A stretch of DNA of 64,000 nt from Tridacna crocea (lineage: Eukaryota > Mollusca > Bivalvia > Cardiida > Cardiidae): positions 13,281,501-13,345,500 of the forward strand of contig OX031060.1 of NCBI GenBank assembly GCA_943736015.1, written 5' to 3'. This document shows positions 12,396 through 24,465 of this stretch, piece after piece (the first letter of the stretch is position 1; each line of letters starts with the position of its first letter). The notes beneath the pieces are model-generated. The model worked only from the letters and a program-made list of their open reading frames with translations, searched no databases and was not told where the DNA came from. The translations under genes and the position numbers were made by a program.

Positions 12396-12590
12396 AATGA
12401 CACGAAAGAAGACGCCCTTCTGAAAACGTTGTGGAAAAAGGAGAAAACGCTGAGAACCCGCATTTTCTCCTTTTCCCTCAATGACTTCTATCATTTTAAT
12501 GACAAATATCTTGTTTCGGGCCTGATTTGATTTATCGCCTAAAAATGCTTTTAGTTTGAGTCCATTTTAGCGTTTTGTGTAAAGTTGATA
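12396..12590 (-). mobile_element. Family A MITE, old copy
   Basis: GAAAACGTTGTGGAAAAAGG with a diverged partner arm; ends not clear. Confidence 0.6.
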
Positions 12591-12752
12591 CTGAACCTAC
12601 CATAGGCGCCGAAGGATGTATAGAGAGAGTGGCGACCGAGATCAGCCGTTAGTCGCGTGCTGTCTGATCTTAATCTACCCCTTTTTCCTCTCTTTGTTTT
12701 TTAATTTTATAACTCTCATCAGATGCAATTAGAAATAAAAAAAGAAATTTTA

Positions 12753-12960
12753 CTCCATGTTACACGTGAAGCGTTAGGGTTTGCAACCTTGAGCTAAGAT
12801 GGTCGTAATTAAGATATATACCAACGTCTTTTTCAATGATACCAGATCTGACGTCATCCTTCCTTTGCGTATGAGGCCCTTCATAATTGTTATCGATCAT
12901 TTGACATTTCCTGATGCCTTTGCAAACTTTAAGGACAAAAATTAAGGGACTTTCGAAAAT
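12753..12960 (+). repeat. Family H repeat, uninterrupted copy
   Basis: It reads CATGTTACACGTGAAGCG, then CTAAGATGGTCGT and TCAGATCTGACGTCATCC-like blocks in the same order as the 8.4-9.1 kb copy. Confidence 0.7.
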
Positions 12961-13006
12961 CTCTTTTTGTGAAAGTCGCCTGCATAATCTACAAGTCTTA
13001 AGCTTT

Positions 13007-13475
13007 ACTGTTAATAAACGACTAGATTTTAGACTTGCCCAAATTCAAAGCATTTGCAGACGACATATGGCCTGCAACACACGAAAAGGGGCATTCGGAC
13101 ATTTGCGTAAAGTGTCGTCTCGGATCAGCCTGCGCAGTCCGCGCAGGCTGATCCGAGACGGCACTTTACGTTTTCATGGTATTTTCTGTTTTGCACAAGT
13201 CCACTGTAGCACAAAATCTAATGTAATCGTAAAGTGCCGTCTCGGATAAGCCTGCGCGGACTGCGCAGGCTCATCCGAGACGACACTTTATGCAAATGTC
13301 CGAATGCCCCATTTCGAGTTTTGCATACCAATTATAGGTATGACTCAAATGATCAGTTTTGTGTAAAAATGGGTAAAGGAGAAAATGCTGGTTATCAGCA
13401 TTTCTTCTTTTTTCACAGTGTTTTCAAATGCCTTTACCTCAGGGTCTTAAGAACTTGGGAATGTTTCGTGAAAGG
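13007..13475 (+). mobile_element. Family A MITE split by a family B element
   Basis: The left arm through GCAGACGACA ends at about 13066. The right arm with the AGGAGAAAATGCTGG hairpin resumes after about 13329 and ends at TTAA 13476-13479. Confidence 0.72.
13067..13329. mobile_element. Family B inverted-repeat element
   Basis: Ends GGCCTGCAACACACGAAAAG and inverted GGTATGCAAAACTCG. Contains two GC-rich palindromes (GCCTGCGCAGTCCGCGCAGG) flanked by GTAAAGTGTCGTCTCGGAT. Confidence 0.72.
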
Positions 13476-14297
13476 TTAATAAGCGATTTTCTGTTGTATT
13501 TTCTCCACCTGTAGGCCGGCAAATAAACTCAACGCAATTTTAGTCTAGTTTAACCTTTAGGTTCCTAAGCGCGACTCACTGACTTTTTGTAGACACTGTA
13601 GACCAAGATCAGACTGCACAAACGTGCAGTCTAATAATGGATATACATTGACGATGACGATAAGTACGTATCTTTCCTCAAAAACTGCCTTTGAAATAGC
13701 AAAACTTGAGTTTTCCCTTGAAAGTTGTGACACATCTTGCAAAAATGGACCTTCTGGGGACTGCAAAAAGTATTAAAACCTGGTCAGAGTGCGCGAATTG
13801 CGCAGGCTGACCAGGGTCGACACTTTTCGCTTTAATGACATTTTCTGTTTGAAAAGTGGCCATTGTGCCTTGTTATACAATCATTTTTTTAATTCTCAAC
13901 TTAAACTGAACTGCACTGTATCATCTGTTTTCATCTAATTGATTTACAGAATTCCCAGATGGTCTCTTTTTTCCGTGATGGGTGAAAGTTTCATTTTAAG
14001 TTATTTAGCTGGAAAACGGTTAAAAACCTCAGCTAGAGCAGTATCAAGGTTGATTTTTGTCCAAAATGTCTCAGCAAAACCGACAATGTGTAACTTAGAT
14101 CAAACTGCGAGTTTTGTGCAGTCTGATCTTGATATACATTTGCAAGCAAGAGAAACTTCAGATGTTAAGTTACTTTGTAGGTAAAGGTTTTGCGTTTTTT
14201 ACAGCCTGATCTTGATCTTTACTGGTTGCAAAAGCAACTTTAGTTGTTACAGGCAGAGCTCCAGATAGGAAGGAGTGGTGGTATCCTAAAGTCTTTA

Positions 14298-14392
14298 TTT
14301 CTCTTCGAAACCCTATGATGTGGGTACTCATTAGAATCGTCTCGAAGACACGATTCTAATGAGTACCCACAACATAGGGTTTAGCAAAGAAT
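14298..14392. repeat. Family D hairpin (CCCTATG...CATAGGG)
   Basis: Arms GGGTACTCATTAGAATCGT and complement; about 100 bp upstream of the Ig exon acceptor. Confidence 0.68.
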
Positions 14393-14490
14393 AATTAACA
14401 TTTTTCAATTCTGAAATCAAAATCACTCCCTCTGTCTACAGCTATGTAACAGGTATTTTTATGGGAAATAAGTTTTGCCTTCTTTTACAG

Positions 14491-15368
14491 ACGGTGACCC
14501 ATACTCCTCAGTCAGAACGGAAAAAGAAGACGAAAAATTCACAACTCATCTGTATATAGCTGCAGATAATTTATCTAAAATCGAACTTCTTTATTTGAAA
14601 ATTCTCTCTGAATTCTCTGAAGTGACCTTACTGTTCAACAAGGAGGCTGTTTTAAAGGGAGAAAGCGCTCAGTTGTCACCGATGAAACTATTCAGTGAGG
14701 ATCCTAAACCGGAAATGTTGATCGCAAGTCCTTTGGAAAATGCTACAATAACCACTTATATAGATACAAATATAGATAAACTTACAACATTTGTGAATTT
14801 TATTGGAATAAATACGTCGACACTTCCAAATTTATTACTCGATTTACAACTCTCAGACGACAGGATTCAAAACAATATTGTGAATACAACTCGGGGATTT
14901 CGTTGGACTGTGGAACTCGATAGATCATTAGTCAGGATTGGTGGAATGGTATCTTTACGGACAGTTGAGCAAAAAATGGCCGGTGCCGTGCTTCAGATTC
15001 ATGTTGGAAAGACTATGTATGTGGTGCCGCATGTACCCGGGTTATCTAAGGCGCCATTTCAAGAAGGTAGCCTGGCTATTTTACCGCTTTATAGTAATAC
15101 AGGATCCATTATTATAACCAAGAAACCTATTGGCGCCATCTGGTGTTACGCTTTCGGAAACCCTGTACCTCAAACGGCCATTTACAAACTGGATTATAGC
15201 GGGAGGAAACGAAAGATTCCTGGTCACTTGTTTAACATCGGACGTTATGATTCGGCTCAGGTCGCCCTATTGCAGAACATTTCTAAATCTGATCAGGGTC
15301 GGTACTTGTGCGAAGCAAGGTCAGGATTCAAGGTCGTAACAGAACCGCTATATGTCAGAGTGACGTGA
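14491..15368 (+). CDS. Terminal exon of an Ig-like domain protein (upstream exons not found)
   Basis: Acceptor TTCTTTTACAG at 14480-14490 opens an 878-nt frame entered in phase 1 and closed by TGA at 15366-15368. The last 90 or so residues look like an I-set Ig domain: AIWCYAFGNPVPQTAIYKLD, then ISKSDQGRYLCEARSG and a terminal EPLYVRV strand. The usual core Trp is Tyr here. The preceding 200 residues have several N-glycosylation sequons (NAT, NTS, NTT) and a GFRWTVELDRSLVRIGG stretch. That stretch recalls the beta-sandwich linking VWA and Ig domains in hemicentin-like proteins, but this is only a resemblance. No Met or signal peptide is in this exon, so it is the 3' end of a secreted or surface protein. 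It could be a single-copy exon left by a decayed gene. Confidence 0.65.
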
Positions 15369-15887
15369 GGACCGAAAATTTGGGAAGTTTATACTCAGGA
15401 AAACAGATAATATTATTATAATATGATGTAAATATTTTGTCATACGGGCTACAAATGAATAGCTGTGCCCTTCTTGGTACTTTTTCATACGGGCAACAAA
15501 TGAATGGTTGTGCTCTTCTTGGTCGTTGGTGAAGTTTGACATTGTAAACTTGTTCATGTGGTACAGATGATTGCACCAACTGGAGCAGTGGATCATGTGC
15601 ACAACCCACATTATCTAAGGTATTATGTTGGTGCCAAGCTTTATTTCAACTAAACCGATCGATTACTCCTTGCATTATCTACAAGTCGGTTACGTTATAT
15701 AGATGGCGTTGATTTTTTTTTTAATTTACAGTTAAACCCTTTATTTAAGCAATCCCGTTTACCCTTTACATATGACATTAAAGAAAAAAACCCAAAACAC
15801 TCAGCTGATAACTGGCATTTTCTCGTTATCTGACAATGTTTTTCAAATGCCTTTTCCGCGATTCATGAAACACGGGATGATACGCGA

Positions 15888-16035
15888 AAATGGGCATTCG
15901 GTTATTGCGTAAAGTGTCGTCTAATCCGAGTCGGCAGTTTTTTACTGCATTAGATTTTGTTCTACAGAAGACTTGTGCAGAACAGAAAATTACAGAAAAC
16001 GGAAAGTGTCGTTTAGGATTAGTCTGGATACACTT
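15888..16035. repeat. Family B fragment, diverged
   Basis: GGGCATTCGGTTATTGCGTA and GGAAAGTGTCGTTTAGGAT pieces. Confidence 0.5.
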
Positions 16036-16189
16036 TGAGGATTAAGAAAATGAAAGCGTTAAAAGGAAACGAAGATTACAAAAAAAAACTTTTAAATTAT
16101 TTATATCCGAAGTTTACAAAACAAAGTCTTTATGGCTAATCATTTCAGATAAAAGCCATAGTTATTGCTAGAATGATAAATGGCTTTCC

Positions 16190-17755
16190 GTTTTAGATTT
16201 AGTTCATGCAGAATGATGGCTGCAATCCTACTTTTGCAAAATCCGGATATAGGACAAAAATATATCAGTAGGGTTAGGGCTTTTTCATTCTGTACAAAAG
16301 AAAGAATTATCGGCAGGATTATGCCTTTCCATTTAAGATATAGGACAGAATTACCCCCTGGATTAGGCCTTTCCATTTCAGATATAGGAAATAATTATTG
16401 CTAGGATTATGCCTTTCCCTTTTAGATATAGGTCAGAATGATCGGATACAGCACAAAGATTATCGCAGAGGTTATGGCTCTTCTTTTTATACAACAGACA
16501 GAATTACCCCCAGGATTATGCCTTTCCATTTTAGATATAGGACAGAATTATTGCTAGAATTATACCTTTCCGTTTTAGATATAGGTCAGAATTATTGCTA
16601 CAATCCTACATTCGTAATTCGGATATAGGACAAAAAACATCGCTAGGGTTATAGCTTTTCTTTCTGTACAAAAGACAGACAGAATTATCGCCTGGATTTT
16701 GCCTTTCAATTTTAGATATAGGACAGAATTATCGCTTTCCATGTAAGAATAGGACAGAATTACCCCCAAGATTAGGCCTTTCCATTTTAGATATAGGACA
16801 GAATCAATGCTAGGATTATGCCTTTCCTTTTTAGATATAGTTCAAAACAATCACTAAAATCCTACCTTCGCAATCCGGATACAGCTCAAAGATTGTCGAA
16901 AGGGTTGTGGCTTTTGATTCTATACAAAAGATAGAATTACCCCCAGGATTATGCCTTTCCATTTTAGAGATAGAAAAAATTATTGCTAGGATTATACCTT
17001 TTCTGTGTAGATATAGCTCTGAATGATCGCTAGAATCCTACCTTTGCAATCCGAATATAAAACAAAAATCATTGCGAGGGTTATTTCTTTTTCATTCTGT
17101 ACAAAAGATAAAATTATCGCCTGGATTATGCCATTCTGTTTTAGCTGTAAGATAGAATTATAGCCAGGATTATGCCTTTCCAGTTTAGATATAGGACTGA
17201 ATTATCGCCGGTATTACGCCTTTCAATATGACAGAACTATGGCCAGAATTATACCTTTCTTTATAGATATAGGACAGAATTGTCACCAGGATTAGACCTT
17301 TTCATTTTATATATAGGACAGAACTATCGCAGTATTAGGCCTTTCCATGTTAGACATAGGACAGAATTAATGCTGGGATTATGCCTTTCCACTTTAGATG
17401 TAGGACAGATTATGGCCAGCATTATATACTTTTCCATTTTAGATATGGGACATAATTATCGCCAGGGTTATGCCTTTCCATTCCGGATATAGAACAGAAT
17501 AGATATAGACAAGAATTATTTGTTGGATTATGCCTTGCCATCCTAAAGTATACGTAGGAAAGAATATTTGCAAGGGTGGTGCCTTTTCATTTTAGATAGC
17601 TGGGCAGAATTTTTGCTAGAATAGGCTCTTCTATTCTAGATATAGGACGTAATTAGAACCAGGATTAGGCCATATAGATAAATACAGATAAAGGACAGAA
17701 TGGTTGCTGGGACTTTTGCTTTCCCCTTCTAGATATAGGACAGAATTATAGCCTG
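16190..17755 (+). repeat. Minisatellite with higher-order structure, unit about 43 bp
   Basis: Roughly 35 units of GGATTATGCCTTTCCATTTT followed by AGATATAGGACAGAATTATC. Two variant unit types, with AATCCTACCTTTGCAATCCG and TTCTGTACAAAAGACAGAAT, recur together at about 16225, 16600, 16857 and 17035. Confidence 0.85.
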
Positions 17756-18005
17756 TCTTGTCAAGATCAAGAACTTGTTCAAGGTCCGATTCAAGGTATT
17801 ATATTTTCCTTAGTTTCCTGTTTTTTTGGATTGACTGAAATGACTCCATAGACGGGGATCTGGTTGATATCACATGACTATGATGACTATGAGACTTACT
17901 TAGGCGCTGGATTCGCCAACCATCCAACGACTTCGAAAAAAACTATTTATATACTGAGCTCCAGAGAGAGGGGGGGGGGTTGATTTCTAAATTGAAAATA
18001 TTTGT

Positions 18006-18105
18006 TATTCTCCACCAAACCCTATGTTGTTGGTACTCATTAGAATCGTCTCATCGAGACAATTCTAATGAATACCCACAACATAGGGTTTGGAAGAGAA
18101 ATAAT
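18006..18105. repeat. Family D hairpin
   Basis: CCACCAAACCCTATGTTG and complement around TCATCGAGAC. Confidence 0.68.
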
Positions 18106-18589
18106 GGATTTAGAAAAACCATCACTCTGTCTGATCCGGGGCTCTGTATATATACAAATATGTATATAAATTCAGGGTTATCAGTATAAATTGAATTTGC
18201 GGATTAGAATTTACATGAAAAGTATATGTTAAAAGTCGAAACTCATTATGAGCAATTTCTTTTTTCCTACAATAGTTTTAAAGAAAGGTCTGTTACCAGG
18301 CTTAAAAAAAGACTCTTTTAGTAAGTATTGAGGTCAGAGCTGATACAGACACAAACACACACACACAAAAAACCCAGTTCTTCACGTTATGGTAAATTGT
18401 TTACTGCTTCTATTTCTAGCGTAAACATCAGACGATGCGGGGAAGAACAAAGTTAAACGTTGATTTATGTAGCGTTTTATCTATCTATAGAATTTTCAGA
18501 TGCTCATTCGTCATTGTCTTCCGCTGTTTATATATGAAATTTGCCGTAAAGCTACACAAAATATGAACTATTATTTCATGGTTTCCGTT

Positions 18590-19420
18590 AGGATATCGAG
18601 AAATAGCAGTGAAAATATTTAGAGGATATTTATTTTTTTCGGTGAAAGATCGAAATTTATTTCATCGAGTGGACACCATCGATAATATTTTCACGAGTGG
18701 CACAGCCACGAGTGAAAATATTACCGATGGTGTTCACGAGATGAAATAAATTTCGATCTTTCACCGAAAAAAAAAAAACAAACAAATATTCTATTTATTT
18801 TATGCTTTTAACCCTTTCTGGGAGGAGCTTTATCAAAATTCAGTACAGTTCTTTTTCTTTATTCCCCGTGGCGTACCCCTACCGCATAGCAACGTTACCT
18901 CAAGCGCGAGAAATCTAAGGTATGTGACGTCATATTTCCCATCTGGTTGTTAGGCACGCGCAATTTACCTAGGCGACAAGAACGTGAAAATCGGTATTTT
19001 CACTGATGATACCAGTGTAAGATCGAAAAATATTTTCACTGCTATTTCTCGATATCCTACCAGAAAGCATGAAATAATTTTCGATCTTACACGCCATGGT
19101 ACCACCAGTGAAAATACCAATTTTCACGTTCTTGTTGCCTAGGTGAATTGTGCGTGCCTGACAACCAGATGGGAAATATGACGTCATATACCTTACATTT
19201 CTCGCGCTTGACGTAATATTGTAATACGTTGTTACGCGGGAGGGGTACGCCACGGGGAATAACGGAAAAGAACTGTAGTGGATTTTGATAAAGCTTCTCA
19301 CAGAAAGGGTTAACAGCATGAAATAAGTAGAATATTTTTTTTTTCGATGAAAGATCGAAATTTATTTCATCTCGTGAACACCATCGGTAATATTTTCACT
19401 CGTGGCCGCGCTAATCGTAC
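18590..19420. mobile_element. Large family E inverted repeat, about 0.8 kb
   Basis: Arms of about 300 bp fold around 19055. They contain TGACGTCATA, CCCCGTGGCGTACCCCT/AGGGGTACGCCACGGGG and AACCCTTTCTG in mirrored order. Inner smaller hairpins carry GGTGAAAGATCGAAATTTAT. Confidence 0.72.
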
Positions 19421-19664
19421 AAAACAAATATCCTCTATTTCTCTGGCAATTGGGAGGTTAACGTATTAGCGTGATGCATGATACTCAGCATGTCGTCACG
19501 TAATTATAAAACCGTAAAAATCCATTTTGGATCGGCAAAAAGTATCCACCTAGGTCAGCCTGTGCAGTTCCCGCAGGCTGTCTCGAGATTTCTTTAAAAG
19601 GAGCCTTATAATTTTAAGAACAGTAAACCGGCGATGAAATGCACCGCGGGGGTGCGTATCAAGC

Positions 19665-19757
19665 TACCAGATACAGCCGAGGAATTTGATGACTCCCATC
19701 ATCCGAGGTATATACCTCGGATGATAGGAGCCATCAAATCTCTGGTATCTGGTGGAT
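19665..19757. repeat. Long hairpin with perfect centre
   Basis: Arms of about 45 bp meet at CGAGGTATATACCTCG; ends TACCAGATAC and GTATCTGGTA. Confidence 0.68.
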
Positions 19758-19839
19758 TGATAAGCAGCAGATCGGTACATTCATCGCCCGGAAATGCACC
19801 GGTTTACCGTTCTGAAAATTGTCAGGCTCCTCTTACAAA

Positions 19840-20125
19840 AGAAACCTTGAGTTTTAATTTTCTATCGAAATCTTTCCAACTATATTTCAATTGAGAAGCA
19901 GTTGGCATATTCATTTTTTATCACTTCCGATTGAAGTTTTCACCGACAGATAGATAGATGTGAATAACTTCATTAAGGTTGTTTTTGTCGTTGCTAAACG
20001 ACGACATTGGCGCACCATTGATAAGATCACGTGATTTCCATTTCAGATGGAAACGATCATAGTATGGACGAGATTACATGTTGGTACGGAATCGGTCGAG
20101 TTGTGACGAGTGCCGAATGATACCG
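19840..20125 (+). repeat. Family J dispersed repeat, copy 2
   Basis: Collinear with 5225-5590, including GTCGTTGCTAAACGAC and GTTGGTACGGAATCGG. Confidence 0.62.
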
Positions 20126-20880
20126 TACCTTATCTCACAGTTTCTTTCTTTTTTTAAAAACTTTTTAGAAGTCTACAAAATTCGTTGCGTTTCTTCATAA
20201 TGCACATAACTGTATTGTTTAGAGATCAAAACAAAATTTAGATTTTTTTTTTTGAAAATGGGAATGAATGTACCTTTAATAAGTATTTACTATAATGTCA
20301 CCTCTAAGTGCACCGTTTACAAATGGGTTTCTCTTCTAAGTGGCGGAAGGCTGTGTACATGTTTACGAGGGACGAGGCCAAAGGTGTTTGTCCGAAGAAT
20401 ATAAAATCTCTTATGTAAATGATATGTCAACAAATTGTATGCTGAATTAACTCCACTTTATATAAATCTCTCGGTTTTCCTTTTTTATCCGTTTCATGTG
20501 CCTGCCTATTGGCATACATACTAGGGTTTTTTTTTTTAACAAGCAGTAATCAGCATCTGAAAACTTCGTTTGGAAAGAAGTGCAGTTTTTTTTCTATGTA
20601 ATTGAAAATTAACATTTTCTTTTCCTTAGCTTAAATCTGTTTCCAATCTTGTATTTTTTTTTGTATTTATTTTTCAGTCATATTCTGGGGAAGGTGTCCA
20701 ACAGCGTCTGCAAAAAGTTATGATCCATATTAGTCTGTGCAGACTAAGATCAAAACTAATGGCTGTTGTCAAATCTTTTACTTGTCAAAAGACCACTCTA
20801 GCTCATGCATCAATCTGTTTCTCGATAATAGTACAATAGCCGTACCATTCGACGACTTACTTGCTAAGCGTATTACAGTT

Positions 20881-21143
20881 GACCTGCAACACACGAAAAG
20901 GGGCATTCGGACTTTTGCGTAAAGTGTCGTCTCGGATTAGCCTGCGCGGTCCGCGCAGGCTAATCCGAGACTAAACTTTACGACTACATTCGATTTTTTC
21001 CTACAGTAGACTTGAACTAAACAGAAAAATACATAAGCACGGAAAGTGTCGTCGTCTCGGAGTATCCTGCGTGGACTGCGCAGGCTGATCCGAAATAACA
21101 CTGTACGCAAATGTCCGACTGCCCTTTTTCGAGTGTTGCAGGC
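20881..21143. mobile_element. Family B inverted-repeat element
   Basis: GACCTGCAACACACGAAAAG left end and inverted GGCCTGCAACACTCG right end around two GC-rich hairpins. Confidence 0.72.
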
Positions 21144-21261
21144 CATTTCTAGTTCATAGATGAACTAAAAAAAAACTGAAATGAAACTTTCAAGTTGCTA
21201 GAAAAACCCAAAGTCTTTTTATTTCAAATATTTATTATAGGGAAAATGTCTCCGTATCAGC

Positions 21262-21360
21262 AGCATTCGGACATTTGCGTAAAGTGTCGTCTCGGATCAG
21301 TCTGCGCAGTCCGCGCAGGTGAACCCGAGACGGCACTTTACGTCTTCATGTAAATTCTGT
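21262..21360. repeat. Family B solo half
   Basis: GCATTCGGACATTTGCGTAA with one GC-rich palindrome; the second half is missing. Confidence 0.6.
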
Positions 21361-22384
21361 TTTAGGAAAGATATTTATTTGTTAATTTTTTTTTTTATTG
21401 AGATATTATTGTATATTTGTTTTGTCGATTTCATCGGTACTGTACAGATATCGCTTACTGACAGATAGTGGAGACCAATCCAAATGGACTGGCCATGTTG
21501 TTTTCACTTCCTGTTATACACGTAAGATAATTAATGTTGTTACACGCATTATTTCAAATGGATGACATTTTTAATTTCTTTTTAGCCACCTTAATTGTTT
21601 AAAGTTTACCGTTTTAGACGGGAAAAAAAGTCGTTTGCAGGCAGATCTCTGTTAAGAAGTTCATGAAAAACGTAGATCTGATCACATTCTGACACCCAAG
21701 TTTGTTTACTTTTTCATCGAGGAGAATGATTGGGGATAATATTAAAGTAAGCTTTTAAAATAATAAAAAAAAAACTCAATTTTTTCATCGTTTAAGACAA
21801 CATCAGTGATATACAGAAAACTATACATGTATATGTTATCTATGGCACCCATATAAATGATCAAAAGAGAAAAAATGAATATACATGAACAAATATAATA
21901 TTTGGATATCAGATACTTTGCTATGCTTATGACTGCCATTATGTACAAGAAGTATCTTTTTACATATACTAGCTACAAAATCAATGAAGACCATTCCTGT
22001 TAGTTAAATAATCTGCCTTGCCAGACAAAGACTAAAGGTAACCAAATAACAGATTGGTTCTGTCACCTGTTTTCCTTTGTTTTTATCCTTGATTCTATTG
22101 GGGATGTTGCGATAAATATATCAAGATTTACGGTATGCGAACGGTGCCCTTGTAGTTTAAAATCAAATTCCGGTCTGAATCAGCAGAAAATACGTATATA
22201 TCGATTTGTTAACAAATCCAGTCAGACTTAGTTGAGATATTACCTCATTGCCATGACTGTATAGTGCAAGAAAATCAAGGACAAAAACCAAGTAAGCCTC
22301 ATGTCAGGACGAATGTAGTACTGGTGAGGAATCAAGGGAATTAGTTGAACAATAGCCTTCATTGATTCTATGAAAAGTAATTTC

Positions 22385-22587
22385 CAGGGCCCGTATTCAC
22401 CAACCATTCTTGAGAATATTCTTAGTCTTATTCTCCAAGGTTTTCTAAATATGTAAGTAACACAACTTCTGATTGGCTAAACCAAATGGTTTAGCCAATC
22501 AGAAGTTGTGTTACTTACAAATGTAGAAAATCCTGGAGAATAAGACAAAGAACGTTCTTAAGGACGGTTGGTGAATACAGGCCCTGG
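22385..22587. mobile_element. Family C palindromic MITE, best copy
   Basis: CCAGGGCCCGTATTCACCAA at the left and its near complement at the right, with a central GCTAAACCAAATGGTTTAGC palindrome. Confidence 0.75.
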
Positions 22588-22976
22588 ACTATTTGTTTAA
22601 AAAAAAAAAAACAATTCGTTTACCCTATTTTTGCGACCAAACTAAGTTTGGGTTCAGTGACTTAAAAAAAAACTATATATGTTCTTGCACCCAAATATTT
22701 CAAGAATATGACAGTTGGGTTTTGATTGGTATTTCCGGAAATATTTGTAATTTCATTCACTCAAGTTTACAGTGTTGTTTGACGGGTGTACAGATATACC
22801 TCATTTTACTTTGTTGCTATTGTTGGTGTTTTGTTGAAAAATTGCAGTGAAAAATAAAAGGATTTTTTTTGTAGACTTTTTAATGTTTTTTAAGTTACAA
22901 TTATAGCCCATGAAACCATTTTGTTTTCCGAAAATCCATCAAAGCTGTGTCCGTAACATCAGAAGTAATCTAAATT

Positions 22977-23118
22977 CTTTATCAAACGACAAAATTTTAG
23001 ACTGGTCCAAACTGAAAGCGTCTACAGACGACAAATTATACGTGGCCAAAGTGACGAAACTTTATCTTGATGGCGTAGAAAGTATTGTGGGAAAAAGATA
23101 AAATACTGGTTACCACAG
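22977..23118 (+). mobile_element. Family A MITE fragment
   Basis: Left half only (TATCAAACGACAAAATTTTA), broken in the hairpin next to the 23127 copy. Confidence 0.65.
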
Positions 23119-23126
23119 TAGTTTAA

Positions 23127-23431
23127 CCTCTTACCAAACAATCCCTGGTTTTTACGACCCTGAGATAGAAGCCCTTTTAAAACACTGTGGGAAAAGGAGA
23201 AACTGCTGTTTACCAGCATTTTCTCCTTTTCCCACAATGTTTTCTACCCCGCTGAAAACAAATTTCAATTCTTGAGTTACGTTTATTTTGTCGTCTGCAA
23301 ATGCTTTCAGTTTGTACTAGTCTAAAATTTTGACGTCTGCAGGTGCTTTCAGTTTGTACCAGTCTAAAATTTTGACGTCTACAAGTGCTTTCAGTTTGTG
23401 CCAATCTACAATTTTGTCGTCTGGTGAAGAG
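23127..23431 (-). mobile_element. Family A MITE with internal triplication
   Basis: TTAA at 23123-23126. A block of about 44 bp (TCTGCAAATGCTTTCAGTTT region) is present three times at 23290-23425, lengthening the copy to about 305 bp. Confidence 0.82.
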
Positions 23432-23542
23432 CTAAAAAGTCTTCTTCCTCAGTGTTGTTTAAAGTCGGGATTATGTAGTGAAGGGGCACACTTTGTAACA
23501 TTACGAAAAATAGATTTTGAAATTGCTTTAGTTCTAACTGAA

Positions 23543-23757
23543 CTCTTTGTCAAACTACAAAACCAAAGGCTTTAAAGACTTTTTAGGCAGAAAATCATTG
23601 TTGCTTGAATTATTAGATTTTAATTCCGAAGGGTAGAGCACATTGTCAGAAAAAGAGAAAACGTCGGGTACAAACATTTTTTCCTTTTCTAACAATGTAT
23701 TTGGTAGCCTATTTCTTCAGGGTCATTGAAACAAAGAATTGTTCGGTAATGGGTAAA
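23543..23757 (+). mobile_element. Family A MITE, diverged
   Basis: AACTCTTTGTCAAACTACAA left end and GTTCGGTAATGGG right end around a degraded hairpin. Confidence 0.6.
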
Positions 23758-24448
23758 ATCATTTGAACTTTGGTGCTCAGTAAATTTGTTTTGCCGACAG
23801 TTAAACCTTCAAAGAAGTTACAGAGGTATTTCACCCATGCTCTGTTTAAAGGTGGCTGATTGCATCTACAAAAAAAGTACCGAAGTAAATCAGCCAGTGC
23901 ATTTTGTGCAAGCTGACCTGGACCAAAAAGTTTTGCTATCGGTCAATTTTCTACATGTCCAAGGACCATGTGACCCCATGATTCAGTCTTTTGTAATTAA
24001 AAAAGAGTATTAAGGGTCATGATCATGCGATCACTTGCTTGGTATTATGCATCACACCCTAGGCCTCTGAAATTCCATTGGTCTATCACAGGATTAAGAG
24101 TTTTTCATTATCGGACACCGTTACTATAAACAGCACATAAGTGATTCCCTCTTTATCCTTTATACTAACATGCATATAGAGGTAGTCACCACTGTGCTAT
24201 TCAAAGTAACGGTGTTGAAAATTTCACCACTCCGTAATACATACAGGCGAGGCACCAACATGATTTTATATAAATACGTGTTCAATGATCGACCAAAGAA
24301 AATTTTAGTATTTTGTGATGGATCAATGGAAATTCAAAAGGCCTGTGATGACACAGATGCATCAAGCTCTTTTTTTGCTTTGTGATGGGTTTTCTCAGAT
24401 TCAGGATTGGGAGAAAGAAATACCTTCACATAAAGTCTCTCATTTCTA

Positions 24449-24454
24449 TTTATT
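24449..24454 (-). promoter_or_regulatory. Candidate polyadenylation signal AATAAA
   Basis: An AATAAA on the minus strand lies 12 bp downstream of the EGF/fucolectin stop codon. That is close, but it is the first hexamer after the stop. Confidence 0.5.
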
Positions 24455-24465
24455 CAATGACACAA

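Larger units (their letters stand above)
1..14490. other. Gene-free left region
   Basis: No convincing exon on either strand. It holds family A MITEs, the elements at 518, 2368, 5738, 6276, 8407 and 9290, and old family C and I fragments. A 63-codon ORF at 10037-10228 has one hydrophobic stretch but no homology or clear donor. The stretch 2760-4080 has little recognisable beyond a decayed family C copy near 3430-3600. Confidence 0.7.
15369..24465. other. Gene-free region between Ig exon and EGF/fucolectin gene
   Basis: Dominated by the minisatellite, the large family E inverted repeat, family B/C/D/I palindromes and family A copies. The span 21400-22380 shows no recognisable feature apart from short A/T runs. 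Confidence 0.7.
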
